Of a stretch of DNA of 64,000 nucleotides, positions 17,760-27,776 are shown one piece after another. The translations under genes were made by a program, and so were the position numbers. The stretch is from assembly GCF_900112685.1 (NCBI RefSeq), contig NZ_FOMS01000006.1:186001-250000 (forward strand). The letters are read 5' to 3'. The stretch's first letter is position 1. The number at the start of each line of letters is the position of its first letter. Under the pieces are notes generated by a model. That model saw only the letters and a list, made by a program, of their open reading frames with translations. It searched no databases and was not told the origin of the DNA. The DNA comes from Roseivivax sediminis (GTDB lineage Bacteria > Pseudomonadota > Alphaproteobacteria > Rhodobacterales > Rhodobacteraceae).

Positions 17760-18692
17760 ATGAGAAACCTGACCCTTCGACAGCTTCGCGCTCTTTCGGA
17801 AATCCAGGCCTACGGAAGAATCGTCAACGCTGCCAAATCGTTAGGGCTTACGGCCCCGGCAGTAACCCTACAGCTCAAACAAGCTGAAGCAGAGGCCGGC
17901 CTCACACTGTTCGATCGCACTTCGGACGGCATGCGGCCGACCGCCGCAGGCCGGGCTTTCATCGACGCCGCCCGCGCAATCGAGGAACGGCTGCGCATGC
18001 TGACCGACGAGATCGACGCGATTCGCGGTGCGCGCCTGGGCAGCCTTATCGTCGGGGCGGTCTCGACAGCGAAATATTTCGCACCGAGGCTATTCGCAGG
18101 CTTCATGCACGACTTTCCCGGCATCGACATGAAGCTCGTCGTCGGCAATAGGGAAGAGACGATTATCAGCCTGAGAGAACATCAAATCGACGTCGCGCTA
18201 ATGGGCCGTCCACCCCGCGATTTGGATGTGCACGCCACCGTGTTCGGTGATCATCCACTGGTCGTTATCGCGGCTCCCTGCCATCCGCTTGCCGGCAGGC
18301 GTGACATCCTAAAGGAAGAGATCGCGCGCGAGCACTTCATCATACGCGAGCGGGGTTCCGGCACGCGCATCTCATTCGAGCGTTTCCTGGGAGAAGTTCC
18401 GGGCAAGCTGGATGAGCCCGGCACGGAAATGGATTCAAATGAGACGATCAAGCAGGCAGTGATGGCAGGGCTCGGCATTGCCTTCATTTCCGCCCATACT
18501 GTCGCCTGGGAGGTGGAGGCCGGTCGGCTCGCCGTGCTCGACGTCGTCGGTCTTCCAATACGTCGGCAATGGTTCGCGATCAGCCGCGCCGATCGCGCCG
18601 TGACCCCTACCCTCGGCGCGTTCCGCGGCTTTCTCGAGAGCAAAGGGGCGACCTTCTTGCCGGTTCTGGGTAAGCTGTACCCTGCGGCCTGA
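17760..18692 (+). CDS. cbbR: CbbR, LysR-family regulator of the Calvin cycle operon
   Basis: A 310-residue LysR-type regulator, divergent from the cbb operon as CbbR normally is. The DNA-binding domain is MRNLTLRQLRALSEIQAYGR followed by LGLTAPAVTLQLKQAEAEAG; the effector domain includes GAVSTAKYFAPRLFAGFMHD, REHQIDVALMGRPPRD and SNETIKQAVMAGLGIAFIS. I start it at the ATG at 17760, which matches the usual MRNLTLRQL start; an ATG at 17730 would add ten residues, and neither has a clear ribosome site. It senses Calvin cycle metabolites such as RuBP or phosphoenolpyruvate in characterised relatives. Confidence 0.88.
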   Translation: MRNLTLRQLRALSEIQAYGRIVNAAKSLGLTAPAVTLQLKQAEAEAGLTLFDRTSDGMRPTAAGRAFIDAARAIEERLRMLTDEIDAIRGARLGSLIVGAVSTAKYFAPRLFAGFMHDFPGIDMKLVVGNREETIISLREHQIDVALMGRPPRDLDVHATVFGDHPLVVIAAPCHPLAGRRDILKEEIAREHFIIRERGSGTRISFERFLGEVPGKLDEPGTEMDSNETIKQAVMAGLGIAFISAHTVAWEVEAGRLAVLDVVGLPIRRQWFAISRADRAVTPTLGAFRGFLESKGATFLPVLGKLYPAA

Positions 18693-18765
18693 CAGGCTCG
18701 CGGATCGCGATGCTGATCGGGCGACAGCGGCCAACCTTTAGATCGAGATCTAGGAGATCTAAGAA

Positions 18766-19230
18766 ATGCAACGTGTCACCGTGACCCTTGATGATCTGAT
18801 GGCGGGGCTCGATCGCACCATCGCCTCGAGGGGCTATCAGAACCGGTCAGAGGCGATCCGCGACCTTGTGCGCGCCGGCGCGAAGGAACTGATAGTTGAC
18901 GCACCGGGTGACAGCGAATGCATCGCCGCGCTCGTTTATGTCTACGATCATTCTGCTCGTGAGCTTTCCGAGCGCCTCACCCACTCGTTCCATGATCACC
19001 ACGATCTGTCGCTTGCCACGATGCATATCCACCTCGACCACAGCAACTGCATGGAAGTGACCGTGCTGAAGGGGAACGCTGGCGAAGTGCAGCACATGGC
19101 CGAGCACGTGATCGCCGAGCGTGGCGTGCGACACGGCCGGCTGATAATCATACCGGTCGAGGTCGAGACGCAAAGCCATAGCCATCATGGTGGCGCTGAA
19201 CGGCGGCACTCCCACCTTCGCGTCAGATAG
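18766..19230 (+). CDS. nikR: Nickel-responsive regulator NikR
   Basis: A 154-residue ribbon-helix-helix metal regulator. The DNA-binding part is RVTVTLDDLMAGLDRTIASR followed by NRSEAIRDLVRAGAKE. The metal-binding ACT-like domain carries the NikR ligand set, seen as MHIHLDHSNCMEV (His, His, His pattern and Cys). The tail is His-rich (SHSHHGGAERRHSH), which is extra. AGGAGATCT lies just ahead of the ATG. NikR normally represses nickel import; here it probably served the nickel need of the [NiFe]-hydrogenase whose maturation gene is wrecked at the left edge. Confidence 0.9.
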   Translation: MQRVTVTLDDLMAGLDRTIASRGYQNRSEAIRDLVRAGAKELIVDAPGDSECIAALVYVYDHSARELSERLTHSFHDHHDLSLATMHIHLDHSNCMEVTVLKGNAGEVQHMAEHVIAERGVRHGRLIIIPVEVETQSHSHHGGAERRHSHLRVR

Positions 19231-19308
19231 CGTTTTTGGACACCAGAAACGGTGTCAGAAGCAGTTACGGCATCATCATCCTCGTCTGATCAAAGCTCAG
19301 CGATCGGC

Positions 19309-19446
19309 CTAGGCCAGAGTCTCGATAGCCTGCCGTTTCCACCGCGTGATCCGGTAAGGGTGTTTCGCCGCCAGTTCCGTAACCACCCGCTCCTCGTGAA
19401 TATCCTCAAGAGCGTCCTTCTCCGTGGACTTCGTCGAAGACCCCAT
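19309..19446 (-). pseudogene. IS3-family OrfA scrap
   Basis: A 45-codon minus-strand frame whose end reads ERVVTELAAKHPYRITRWKR and then QAIETLA. This is the helix-turn-helix end of an IS3-type OrfA, where the usual form is a 'VAELAxKxxVxPxxVxxWK' pattern with a similar continuation. It is much too short to be a gene and nothing of OrfB follows. Confidence 0.45.
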
Positions 19447-19886
19447 CGATGTAACTTCATCTTAGATCGTCCATAAGGCGACCCACTTTCTGTTCAAACA
19501 TCGCTGAGCGTTACTTTGGCATTTCAATCACATAGATGTTCGCGTTTTCTACAGAATGGTGCACCACCCTCATTACGCCCCGTGTACCTTTTTCCGGCGG
19601 CTTCTGGATGCACGCCGTGGGTCGCGCGAAGTGAAGCGTAGCGGAACGTAGCGTGACCCACGGGCGACGGCCCGAAACGGCGTAGCTTTCCCGAACCGAG
19701 CCGATTCGTCGGGAGCGACCAATCGCCCCCTGTGGCCCGACCACCTGGGGGGACGCGTGCCCCGTCGGATTGGCCGTGATCGATGCCTCGTGGTGAGTCC
19801 GCGCCGGATCTGTAGAGCATTATCCGAGCGCCAGTACAGGGATCGGCGAAGATCGCGGTGGCTCGCATGCTCGAACGAGAGAGGGA
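19447..19886. other. Non-coding lead into IS110 remnant, with inverted repeat
   Basis: No gene seen. The stretch has a perfect 9-bp inverted repeat, CCGTGGGTC at 19615-19623 against GACCCACGG at 19655-19663, with shorter repeats of GCGTAGC/ACGTAGC in the loop. It lies upstream of the IS110 transposase start. IS110 elements carry structured non-coding ends, and this may be the left non-coding end of that element, but I cannot define its tip. Confidence 0.4.
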
Positions 19887-21135
19887 ATGACCTATCAGAA
19901 ACAATGGTATGCCGGCGTCGACTGGGCGTCGCAGAGCCATCATGTGTTCCTCACGGACGGTGATGGCCGAAAAATCGGCGAAAGGGTCTTCAGGCACGGC
20001 GGCGAGGGCCTCGCCGAGATGGCGGCCTGTGACGGCGACCAGCGGTGCGCTCGAGGCGGGCCAGATCCAGGTCGCGATCGAGGTGCCGCATGGCCCCCGT
20101 GGTCGAAACGCTGATCGAGCGTGGCTTCACGGTGCACGCCATCAATCCGAAACAAATGGATCGCTTCCGCGACCGCTTCACCCTTGCCGGCGCCAAGGAC
20201 GACAGCCGCGACGCCGGAGTGATGGCCTCGGCCATGCGCACCGATCCGCGGTGCTTCCGGCCGCTCGCGGCCGCCGATCCCGTCGTCATCGAATTGCGCG
20301 AGTGGTCACGCATTGCCGAGGGTCTCGGGGCCGAGCGCAACCGGTTGACGAACCGCATGCGCGAGCAGCTCTGGCGCTACTTTCCGGCGCTGCTCGAGCT
20401 CGAAAATGATCTCGGGGCCGAATAGCTGCTCGATCTGTGGGAGACCGTGCCGACGCCGGCCAAAGCCGCGCGTATCCGCGAGGCTACAATCGCCAAGCTG
20501 CTCAAGCGCCATCGAATCCGCCGCTTCGATGCCGCCCATGTGCTCGCCGTGCTGCGCAAACCGCCCGTTGAGGTCGCCGCTGGGACGACCGAGTCGCCAG
20601 CGCCCACATCGACATGCTCATTGCGCGCATCCGCCTGGTGAACCGGCAGCTCAAGCAAGCCCACCATCAGCTCGATGCCTTGACCGCCCGCCTCATCCCC
20701 ACCGAGGAGGCCGAGCCGGGACAGACAAAGCAGCATGACGTGGAGATTCTCGCATCCTTGCCGGGAGTGGGAAGGATCGTCCTCGCCAGGCTGCTTGCAG
20801 AAGCTTTCGATGCCCTGCAGCGACGTGACTACGCCGCCTTGCGCAGTTTGACAGGAGTCGCGCCGGTCACCAAGCGGTCGGGCAAGAGTTGCATCGTCGT
20901 CAGAAGACAGGCCTGCCACGACCGGCTCGCCAACGCCATGTACCATTGGGCGCGCGTCGCCATTCAGCACGACCTTAGCAGCCGTTTGAAGTACGCCGCC
21001 CTTCGAAGCCGAGGTCACAGCCACGGTCGTGCACTGCGATCCGTCGCCGACCGCCTCCTCAACGTCGCTTGTGCCATGCTGAAAGCCCGAGCCACCTTCA
21101 ACCCTTCCCTGGCTACCCAGAAAACCTCTTGTTAA
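19887..21135 (+). pseudogene. IS110-family transposase, multiply broken
   Basis: The N-terminus WYAGVDWASQSHHVFLTDGD is the RuvC-like DEDD start of IS110 transposases. The reading then passes through three lesions: a frameshift near 20035-20060, an in-frame TAG at 20423-20425, and a frameshift near 20580-20610. Pieces in order are FTVHAINPKQMDRFRDRF, AKDDSRDAGVMASAMRTD, then ARIREATIAKLLKRHRIRRF, and the C-terminal transposase_20 part VEILASLPGVGRIVLARLL with RSLTGVAPVTKRSGKS. The whole would be about 410 residues, normal for the family. It cannot make an intact enzyme as read. Confidence 0.85.
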
Positions 21136-21254
21136 ACGGTGGGGAGTCCCCCCGAAGCCAGGCTACCGGTCATTGATGCCGCCGCTGCCAGGGCATATGG
21201 CGCGGTTATCGGCTGGAGGTCGCGCGCCCAACCTGCGGCAACCGCCGCACTTAA

Positions 21255-22187
21255 GAGCCCAACCGAAAATTATGTTGGGTGATTTCAGCAGGTTATGATT
21301 CTCAGTGGTTTGCGAAACTACGGAGGATCGAATGGCCTGGACCGAAATCACCCGGGAGCAATATGACCGACGGCACCTGCGCTACGCAAGCGATAGCACT
21401 GATGATGAATGGGCGTTGATCGAACCGTTCATGCCTGCGCCCAATAAGGTTGGGCGGCCGCGCAAGTGGCGGATGCGAGAGATATGGGACGCGATCCAGT
21501 ATATCGCGGCGGCGGGCTGCCAGTGGGCGATGCTGCCGAAGGACTTTCCACCCTTCACGACGGTCCAGCACTATTTTTACCGGCTGCGCGACAGCGGCAT
21601 GCTCGACCTTATCAACGAAACGCTGGTCATGTGGGCTCGGCTTTTGGCTGGCCGGGCAGCGGAGCCGACGGCGGGGGTAATTGATAGCCAGAGCGTCAAG
21701 ACCACGGAAAGCGGCGGGCCGCGTGGTTTCGACGCCGGCAAGAAGACCAAGGGGCGCAAGCGTCATATCCTTACCGACACCGAGGGCAACATGCTGGGCG
21801 CGGTCACTCACACCGCCGACGTTCAGGACAGGGACGGCGCGCCAAATGTCATTGCCGACACGAAAGAGAGTTTCCCGACACTTGCCCATCTGTTCGCCGA
21901 TGGCGGCTATGCCGGGGAAAAGCTGGAAACCGCCATGCAGAATATGGACGGGCCGACCATTGAGATCGTCAAACGGCCCGATGGCGTAAAAGGCTTCGTC
22001 GTCATCGCGCGGCGCTGGGTCGTCGAACGCAGCTTCGCATGGTTTGGCCGCTGCCGCCGTCTCGCAAAGGACTGGGAGACAACCATCGCGTCCGCCGACG
22101 CATGGCTTCTCATCGCCTCCATCCGCCGCACGACAAGGCTCATCGCAAGAGCTTGAAATCAATGAGTATTAATTTTGAGTCTGACTC
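21255..22187 (+). mobile_element. IS5-family insertion sequence, complete, TAA target duplication
   Basis: A 933-bp element with one transposase gene. The ends are imperfect inverted repeats: GAGCCCAACCGAAAATTA at the left tip and GAGTCAGACTCAAAATTA when the right tip is read inwards. Each tip is flanked by TAA (21252-21254 and 22188-22190), which fits the short TNA target duplication of the IS427-type group in the IS5 family. Intact ends and an intact transposase suggest recent arrival in an otherwise decayed stretch. Confidence 0.7.
21332..22156 (+). CDS. IS5-family transposase
   Basis: A 274-residue DDE transposase. The N-terminal DUF4096-like part reads DDEWALIEPFMPAPNKVGRP; the catalytic acids are in VIDSQSVKTTE, HLFADGGYAGEKLE and RWVVERSFAWFGRCRRL. 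The start at 21332 has GGAGGATCGA directly ahead of it. One continuous frame, no lesion, so probably active. It fills nearly all of the IS element. Confidence 0.9.
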   Translation: MAWTEITREQYDRRHLRYASDSTDDEWALIEPFMPAPNKVGRPRKWRMREIWDAIQYIAAAGCQWAMLPKDFPPFTTVQHYFYRLRDSGMLDLINETLVMWARLLAGRAAEPTAGVIDSQSVKTTESGGPRGFDAGKKTKGRKRHILTDTEGNMLGAVTHTADVQDRDGAPNVIADTKESFPTLAHLFADGGYAGEKLETAMQNMDGPTIEIVKRPDGVKGFVVIARRWVVERSFAWFGRCRRLAKDWETTIASADAWLLIASIRRTTRLIARA

Positions 22188-22190
22188 TAA

Positions 22191-22698
22191 AACCAGATCT
22201 TTCAGCACCAGTCTTCTTCCACCAAAAAGCTTCTTTGCACCTGCTAATAAAGTATACATCGGATAAACTATGATTATTGCGCCAAAATAATACTGGGAGT
22301 ATTATAAGTCACTGATACTCCAAAGAAATAATTGCTTTCTCTGTAACTGGCACGATACTTGCTTGCTCTCTTTGACGCCGTCAACAGAAGGCCGGCGGAT
22401 AGCGGAGTTGGATGCCGTTGTCGGTGAGCACTGTTATTTTAGGCTGAATAGGTATCCTTCGGTGAGGGGTGTTGATGAGTGCGGCAGGGTTTGTCCGCTT
22501 TTGTTGTGAGGGGCAGGAGAAAACGGACCGTCGGAGAGGGAACCGCCGTTCCGTCTTGGCTCGTGCCAAAGCAACCCGTGTGTCGCCATTCTACATCATT
22601 CGCATCAGTATACTTCGGGTACGAAGATAGCCAATGGTTTGGCCTGAGAGCGCATCGCGTTCCCTGATGTTCCGATTGCACAACAAGCGTCGTAGCCG
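22191..22698. other. AT-rich non-coding stretch with stem-loop and IS481 scrap
   Basis: No intact gene. The left half is markedly AT-rich compared with the surroundings and has a 7-bp stem, GGAGTAT at 22296-22302 against ATACTCC at 22315-22321. On the minus strand at about 22381-22440 the sequence reads ITVLTDNGIQLRYPPA, the 'TDNG' catalytic stretch of IS481/IS3-type integrases, cut off on both sides. The rest shows nothing I can name. Confidence 0.45.
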
Positions 22699-23610
22699 AT
22701 GAGCGTCGAGGCGTTGCGCTGCCTGAAGTACGTTCTGGCTGCCGCCGAAATCGGCAGCATGCGTCGTGTAGCGCAGACCTTTGGGGTGCGCGAATCGACG
22801 ATCAGCCGGAGTATCGGCGCCATTGAGCGACAACTGGATATGCAGATTTTCCAGCGTGGACACAGTGGTGTCCAACTAACCGATCAGGGGCGCGATTGGG
22901 TCGAAAGTGTTCGCGGTCACTATCTCGGTCTCGAAGAGGCTCTGAGCAATACCGCTCGCCGAAACGCCGAGAGCAACCGGCTCCATATCGGTCTCAGCGC
23001 GCCTTTCGGCCGCGAGTTCTTGATCCGTCTTGTCGACCGCTTCGAGAAGGCTTGCCCGGACATCGAAGTCACCATTCAGGATGGTTCCTGCCGCAAGCAG
23101 GCGAACGCCATCCGGCGCCGCAGCCTCGACTTGGCCTTCATGTGCGGTAGTTGTGATATGCGGGCCTGCCAGAGCGAAACGATCTGGCAGGAGCGTATCG
23201 CCGCCCTGCTTTCCGCGGATCACCACCTTGCAAAAAAATCCAGTCTGATCTGGCGTGACCTTGCCGGCGAACGCCTGCTCGTACCTCAGGGCGCGGACGG
23301 CCCGCTTCTCGATCCTTGCCTGGCTCGCCAGATCACAGCCTGCGAACAAACGCCGATCATCGAGCAATGCCGGGCCTGCCAGGCGACCGTGATCCTCAAG
23401 GTGCAGATCGGCAAGGGATTCACGATCACGGGTGAGAGCTTCGCCAAGGGACTCAGCGTCGAGGGAACAGTCTGGCGGCCGGTTACAGGCCCGCATTCCA
23501 TCGGTGTCATTAAGGCCGTCTGGCTCGACTCCAATCCCAAGCGCGCCGTCCTGCGCCTTCTCGGCATGGCACGCAATGTGGCCGCCGAGCGGGAGCTCGC
23601 TTTGGAATGA
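22699..23610 (+). CDS. LysR-family transcriptional regulator
   Basis: A 303-residue LysR-type protein. The DNA-binding end reads LRCLKYVLAAAEIGSMRRVA and FGVRESTISRSIGAIERQLD; the effector domain runs from about residue 95 to 290. It has several Cys in the effector half (GSCDMRACQSE, ACEQTPIIEQCRACQA), which is unusual but of unknown meaning. It stands alone between insertion sequences with no adjacent metabolic gene, so I cannot name a target. Regulators of this sort are common cargo on mobile DNA in sphingomonads and rhodobacteria. Confidence 0.75.
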   Translation: MSVEALRCLKYVLAAAEIGSMRRVAQTFGVRESTISRSIGAIERQLDMQIFQRGHSGVQLTDQGRDWVESVRGHYLGLEEALSNTARRNAESNRLHIGLSAPFGREFLIRLVDRFEKACPDIEVTIQDGSCRKQANAIRRRSLDLAFMCGSCDMRACQSETIWQERIAALLSADHHLAKKSSLIWRDLAGERLLVPQGADGPLLDPCLARQITACEQTPIIEQCRACQATVILKVQIGKGFTITGESFAKGLSVEGTVWRPVTGPHSIGVIKAVWLDSNPKRAVLRLLGMARNVAAERELALE

Positions 23611-23979
23611 CTCAATTGACGTGGAGGTGGCGCGCCGGGTGATGATGAGAACTACGTCTACGCTATAGCCCTCTCATGATGGTCACGTCTGGATGAGCGC
23701 ACGACTATTCTGACACCGGAACAAAATCCGATGCAAGATGGGGAGTAAACGACCCGGCGGGTGTGCTGCGCGCGTCTGTTCTGACGACGATTGATCAAAC
23801 TCTCATCCGCGGATTGGCTACCGCGCGACCATTTTCCGTCGTGGACCTTCCTCCGGCTCCAAATCGGGCGTCGTAAGGTACTGCCCCAGGGCTATATCGA
23901 GGATTGTCCGCGTCAATCAGGGCGCGCAGCACGCCAGCCAGGTCGCGATGTCAACGATCGATCTTCTCCCTTCCGTCCG
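23611..23979. other. Gap between LysR gene and IS21
   Basis: I see no gene, hairpin or repeat worth naming here. If the recombinase gene on the far side of the IS21 had been split by the insertion, its missing N-terminus should lie in this stretch on the plus strand. I find no serine-recombinase catalytic domain here, so the N-terminus was lost rather than moved. Confidence 0.5.
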
Positions 23980-24094
23980 TGTGGTTCGGCGTGGAATAAG
24001 GACCCCGTTTCAGGGGTGATCGGCATCCAAAAAGGACCCCTGTAACGGTTGGTCTTCAGACTGCTTCCGGTTTCATCGGAGGCATTTGATTTGG

Positions 24095-25594
24095 ATGTTG
24101 GTTGTGGAGACGATTGCGAAGATACGCCGGCTTTCGCTGGTCCACGGAAAGTCGATCAAGGAGATCTGCCGCGAGTTGCGGATTTCCCGGAAGGTTGTCC
24201 GCAAGGTGCTTCGTTCCGGTGCCACCGAATTCCGATATGAGCGTCAGCACCAGCCAAAACCGAAGATCGGTCCGTGGCAGGCGCAGCTCGACGCCTTGCT
24301 GGTCGGCAATGATGCCAAACCGAAGCGAGAGCGCCTGACGCTGGTGCGCATCTACGAGGAGCTCCGGGGGCTGGGCTATGACGGAAGCTACGATGCGGTC
24401 CGGCGCTACGCGAAGAGCCGGGACAGCGTGCGTGGCGCGGCGATGGCCGAAGCCTATGTGCCGCTGTTCTTTGCGCCGGGCGATGCCTACCAGTTCGACT
24501 GGAGCCACGAGATCGTGCTGATCAGCGGCGTCACGGTGACGGTGAAGGTCGCCCATGTCCGGCTCTGCCACAGCCGCATGATGTTTGTGCGGGCCTATCC
24601 GCGCGAGACGCAGGAGATGGTGTTCGACGCCCATGACCGGGCCTTCGCCTTCTTCGGCGGCGCTTGCACTCGCGGCATCTACGACAACATGAAGACGGCG
24701 GTGGCGACGGTCTTCGTCGGCAAGGAGCGGCAATACAACCGCCGCTTCCTGCAGATGTGCAGTCACTATCTGGTCCAGCCGGTCGCCTGCACGCCAGCCT
24801 CGGGCTGGGAGAAGGGGCAGGTCGAGAACCAGGTCGGACTGGTGCGCGAGCGCTTCTTCACGCCGCGGCTGCGCTTCAAGAGCTACGAGGAGCTGAATGC
24901 CTGGCTGCTCGACAAGTGCGTGGCCTATGCGAAGGCTCATCGCCACGTCGACCAGCCGGAGCGCACCATCTGGGAGGTGTTCGAGGAGGAGCGCGGCAAG
25001 CTGGTCGAGTATCGCGGTCCCTTCGACGGATTCCATACGGTCCCTGCTTCGGTCTCGAAGACCTGCACGGTGCGCTTCGACAACAACAAATACTCGGTGC
25101 TGTCGACGTCGGTCGGCCGCCCGGTCGAGATCCAGGCCTATGCCGATCGCCTCGTCATCCGGCAGGACGGCACGATCGTGGGCGAGCATGCCCGCTCGTT
25201 CGGCCGCAACCAAACGGTCTACGATCCGTGGCACTACGTCCCGGTTCTGGCGCGCAAGCCGGGTGCCCTGCGCAATGGCGCGCCGTTCCAGGGATGGGAA
25301 CTGCCGCCGGCTATGGAACGTGTGCGGCGCAGGCTGAAGGTCGCCGATGACGGCGATCGGCAGATGGTGTCGATCCTGACGGCGGTGCTGTCGGACGGAC
25401 TCGATGCCGTCGAGATCGCCTGCCAGCAGGCGCTCGCCGAGAATGTCTGCTCGTCGGCCGTCATCCTCAACATCCTGGCCCGCCGCCGCGATCCGGCGCC
25501 GGCCGTCACCATCCTCACACCCGACGCGCTGCGTCTGCGTCATGAACCGCAGGCCGACTGCGCCCGCTACGATAGCCTCAGGAGAGCAAGCTGA
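24095..25594 (+). CDS. istA: IS21-family transposase IstA
   Basis: A 499-residue transposase. N-terminal helix-turn-helix: [20 protein letters not shown]. Integrase core acids are in [23 protein letters not shown] and [17 protein letters not shown]. The C-terminal beta-barrel follows ([20 protein letters not shown]). I use the ATG at 24095, where the family-typical VETIAKIRR follows at once, with GGAGG twelve bases upstream; a TTG at 24086 is too close to it. It overlaps istB by ATGA. Confidence 0.92.
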   Translation: MLVVETIAKIRRLSLVHGKSIKEICRELRISRKVVRKVLRSGATEFRYERQHQPKPKIGPWQAQLDALLVGNDAKPKRERLTLVRIYEELRGLGYDGSYDAVRRYAKSRDSVRGAAMAEAYVPLFFAPGDAYQFDWSHEIVLISGVTVTVKVAHVRLCHSRMMFVRAYPRETQEMVFDAHDRAFAFFGGACTRGIYDNMKTAVATVFVGKERQYNRRFLQMCSHYLVQPVACTPASGWEKGQVENQVGLVRERFFTPRLRFKSYEELNAWLLDKCVAYAKAHRHVDQPERTIWEVFEEERGKLVEYRGPFDGFHTVPASVSKTCTVRFDNNKYSVLSTSVGRPVEIQAYADRLVIRQDGTIVGEHARSFGRNQTVYDPWHYVPVLARKPGALRNGAPFQGWELPPAMERVRRRLKVADDGDRQMVSILTAVLSDGLDAVEIACQQALAENVCSSAVILNILARRRDPAPAVTILTPDALRLRHEPQADCARYDSLRRAS

Positions 25595-26328
25595 TGGAAC
25601 GCACGCAGGTTCTGGATCTGATGGGAACGCTGAAGCTTTACGGCATGCGCGGCGCCTACGACGAGATCATGGCCACCGCGATCAAGCGTCAGCACGAGTC
25701 GCCAAGGGTCGTCGGTGACCTGCTGTCGGCCGAGATCGCCGAGAAGCAGGCCCGCTCCATCAAATACCAGCTCACCGTCGCCAAGCTGCCGCTGGCCAAG
25801 GACATCGACGACTTCGACTTCGCAGGCACGCCCGTCAACGAGACGCTCGTGCGCGACCTCGCCACCGGCGCCTTCGTCGCCGACCAGCGCAACGCCGTGC
25901 TCATCGGCGGCACCGGCACGGGCAAGTCGCATCTGGCCATCGCGATTGCCCGCGCACTCATCCGCAGTGGCGCTCGCGGCCGCTTCTTCAACGTCGTCGA
26001 TCTGGTCAACCGGCTCGAGACCGAGCACCGTGCCGGCAAGCAGGGACGCATCGCCGATTACCTGACGCGGCTCGACTTCGCCGTGCTCGACGAACTCGGC
26101 TATCTGCCCTTCGCCCAGGCTGGCGGACAACTCCTCTTCCATCTGATCAGCCGGCTCTACGAGCGGACCTCGATCATCGTCACCACCAACCTTGCCTTCG
26201 GCGAATGGCCCGCCGTCTTCGGCGATGCAAAGATGACAACGGCGCTGCTCGATCGGCTCACCCATCACTGCGAGATCATCGAGACCGGAAACGAATCCTG
26301 GCGCTTCAAGAACCGCTCTCAAAGCTAA
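25594..26328 (+). CDS. istB: IS21-family ATP-binding helper IstB
   Basis: A 244-residue DnaC-like AAA+ ATPase that directs IstA to its target. Walker A is [17 protein letters not shown] at about residues 105-121, Walker B is [16 protein letters not shown], and the sensor region reads [18 protein letters not shown]. Intact, normal length, and translationally coupled to istA. The last residues after GNESWRFK are the usual short tail. Confidence 0.93.
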   Translation: MERTQVLDLMGTLKLYGMRGAYDEIMATAIKRQHESPRVVGDLLSAEIAEKQARSIKYQLTVAKLPLAKDIDDFDFAGTPVNETLVRDLATGAFVADQRNAVLIGGTGTGKSHLAIAIARALIRSGARGRFFNVVDLVNRLETEHRAGKQGRIADYLTRLDFAVLDELGYLPFAQAGGQLLFHLISRLYERTSIIVTTNLAFGEWPAVFGDAKMTTALLDRLTHHCEIIETGNESWRFKNRSQS

Positions 26329-26470
26329 AGCCAAAGCGCCCAATCAACGCGCCCGACCGGGCTGCGCAACCCAGACCAGCTCCACCCGGTCGGGCGCTCA
26401 CCGTCGCACCCTACGAAGGGGTCCCGTTTGCACGCCGATCCAGGGTCCCCATTCCGAGCCGATTGACATC

Positions 26471-27336
26471 ATGGCGCTGTTCGACGAATACCAGTCAAAG
26501 GAGAACGCCAAGCACGTCCTGCGCGCCATGAACGAGAATGCCCGGCAAGGTTTTTGGAACGGCGCACGGCCGCCCATCGGCTACCGCATCGTCGCAGCCG
26601 AGCAGCGCGGATCAAAGATCAAGAAGAAGCTGGAGATCGATCCGTTGCACGCCGACACCGTGCGCCTGATCTATCGCCTGTTCCTTGAAGGTGACGGCAC
26701 GTCCGGCGCGATGGGCGTCAAGGCTATCGCCGCCTATCTCAAAGAGCGCCGTTTCTTCACTCGCGACGGTGGGCGCTGGGCTGGCGCAAATCCACGCCAT
26801 CCTGACCTGCACCACCTATATCGGCGAGCACAGGTTCAACACCCGCTCGCACAAGAACCGGGAGAAAAAGCCGGAGAGCGAGGTCGCCATCATGGCGGTG
26901 CCGCCCTTGATCGAGCGCGAGATTTACGATGTGGTGCAAGCCCGCCTCAAATCCCGCAATCCCATGGTGACGCCGGCGCGCGTCTCCAGCGGCCCGACGC
27001 TGCTTACCGGCATTTGCTTTTGCGCCAAATGCGGGGGAGCGATGACGCTTCGCACTGGCCAAGGCAGTACGGGAGCGATCAGATCGCACTCGATAGTTCA
27101 GGCAACCAGGGCGTCAGCCCTGACATGCTCAAGGCGTTCGCCCGTAAGGCCCGTGAGCGCATACGGCTCGACGATGGCGGTTACCGGCGCGATCATCTGC
27201 GCGCCCTGGTGCAGCGCGTCGAGGTCGCGGACGACGAGGTTCGCATCATGGGATCGAAGTCGGAATTGCTGCGAACACTGGTCGCCGCTTCGAGCGTAGA
27301 AACGGCGGCGTTCGGCGTTCAGAATTCTGTGAGAAA
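26471..27336 (+). pseudogene. Serine recombinase (large resolvase family) lacking its catalytic domain
   Basis: What remains begins in the recombinase domain (SKENAKHVLRAMNENARQGF, then ARPPIGYRIVAAEQRG), shifts frame near 26785, continues AQIHAILTCTTYIGEHRFNT and LLTGICFCAKCGGAMTLRTG (zinc ribbon), and after another change near 27065 ends with MLKAFARKARERIRLDDGGY and LRALVQRVEVADDEVRIMG. The N-terminal domain with the catalytic Ser is absent, and the left edge coincides with the IS21 right tip. The remnant ends almost at the tRNA-Arg gene, the position an island recombinase would occupy. Confidence 0.8.
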
Positions 27337-27413
27337 TGGCGCACCCGACAGGATTCGAACCTGTGACCTTCGGCTTCGGAGGCCGACACTCTATCCAGCT
27401 GAGCTACGGGTGC
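27337..27413 (-). tRNA. tRNA-Arg (anticodon CCG)
   Basis: A complete cloverleaf on the minus strand: acceptor CGGGTGC pairing with GCACCCG, D-arm with AGCTGGATA, anticodon stem TCGGC/GCCGA around the loop CTCCGAA (anticodon CCG), T-arm with GGTTCGAATCC, discriminator G and an encoded CCA. It lies immediately after the recombinase remnant. Its anticodon stem differs from that of the partial copy at 27657, so the two are not simple duplicates of each other. Confidence 0.95.
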
Positions 27414-27541
27414 ATTCGGTGTTCAGATAATAATGGAGACCGAGCAGGGTCAATCACGAATCCAACTTCGTAACGACTCAAACCGAGCGAACAGAAAGTT
27501 CTACCGATTATCGCCGTTCGTACTCTACAAGCTCCTTCAAC

Positions 27542-27574
27542 GTGCTTCCGTGGTGCTTCCGTGACCACGGAAGC
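27542..27574. repeat. Tandem 11-bp repeat plus inverted repeat between tRNA copies
   Basis: GTGCTTCCGTG occurs twice in tandem at 27542-27552 and 27553-27563. The second copy also pairs with CACGGAAGC at 27566-27574, making a 9-bp stem with two bases between the arms. It lies in the 243-bp spacer between the whole tRNA-Arg and the half tRNA-Arg. It could be a recombinase or excisionase site, but that is a guess. Confidence 0.45.
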
Positions 27575-27656
27575 GGTTTCTTCGCTCCTTCGAGTTCCGC
27601 CAATTAATTGGTTTTCCTTTATTTTTTCGTCGTACACCCATTACCCACTTGACTTA

Positions 27657-27703
<47 letters not shown>

Positions 27704-27776
27704 GTACTTCGCGTTGCGTAGCCGCGTTCGTCGGCGGACGCAACCCGGAACACGCGGCGGCGCTGCGGCGGATCGA

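Larger units (their letters stand above)
23980..26468 (+). mobile_element. IS21-family insertion sequence (istA-istB)
   Basis: About 2.5 kb. Both ends show related inverted sequences: TGTGGTTCGGCGTGGAATAA at the left and TGTCAATCGGCTCGGAATGG read inwards from the right, each followed by GGACCC. Additional GGACCCC repeats occur just inside both ends, as IS21 elements have multiple transposase sites. I place the tips at the TGT but a shift of a few bases is possible, and I see no clear target duplication. The two genes it carries are intact. Confidence 0.7.

Noticed and set aside
22296-22321. Stem-loop GGAGTAT/ATACTCC as a terminator
   Set aside because: Seven AT-rich pairs, a 12-base loop and no T-run; there is also no gene ending just before it.
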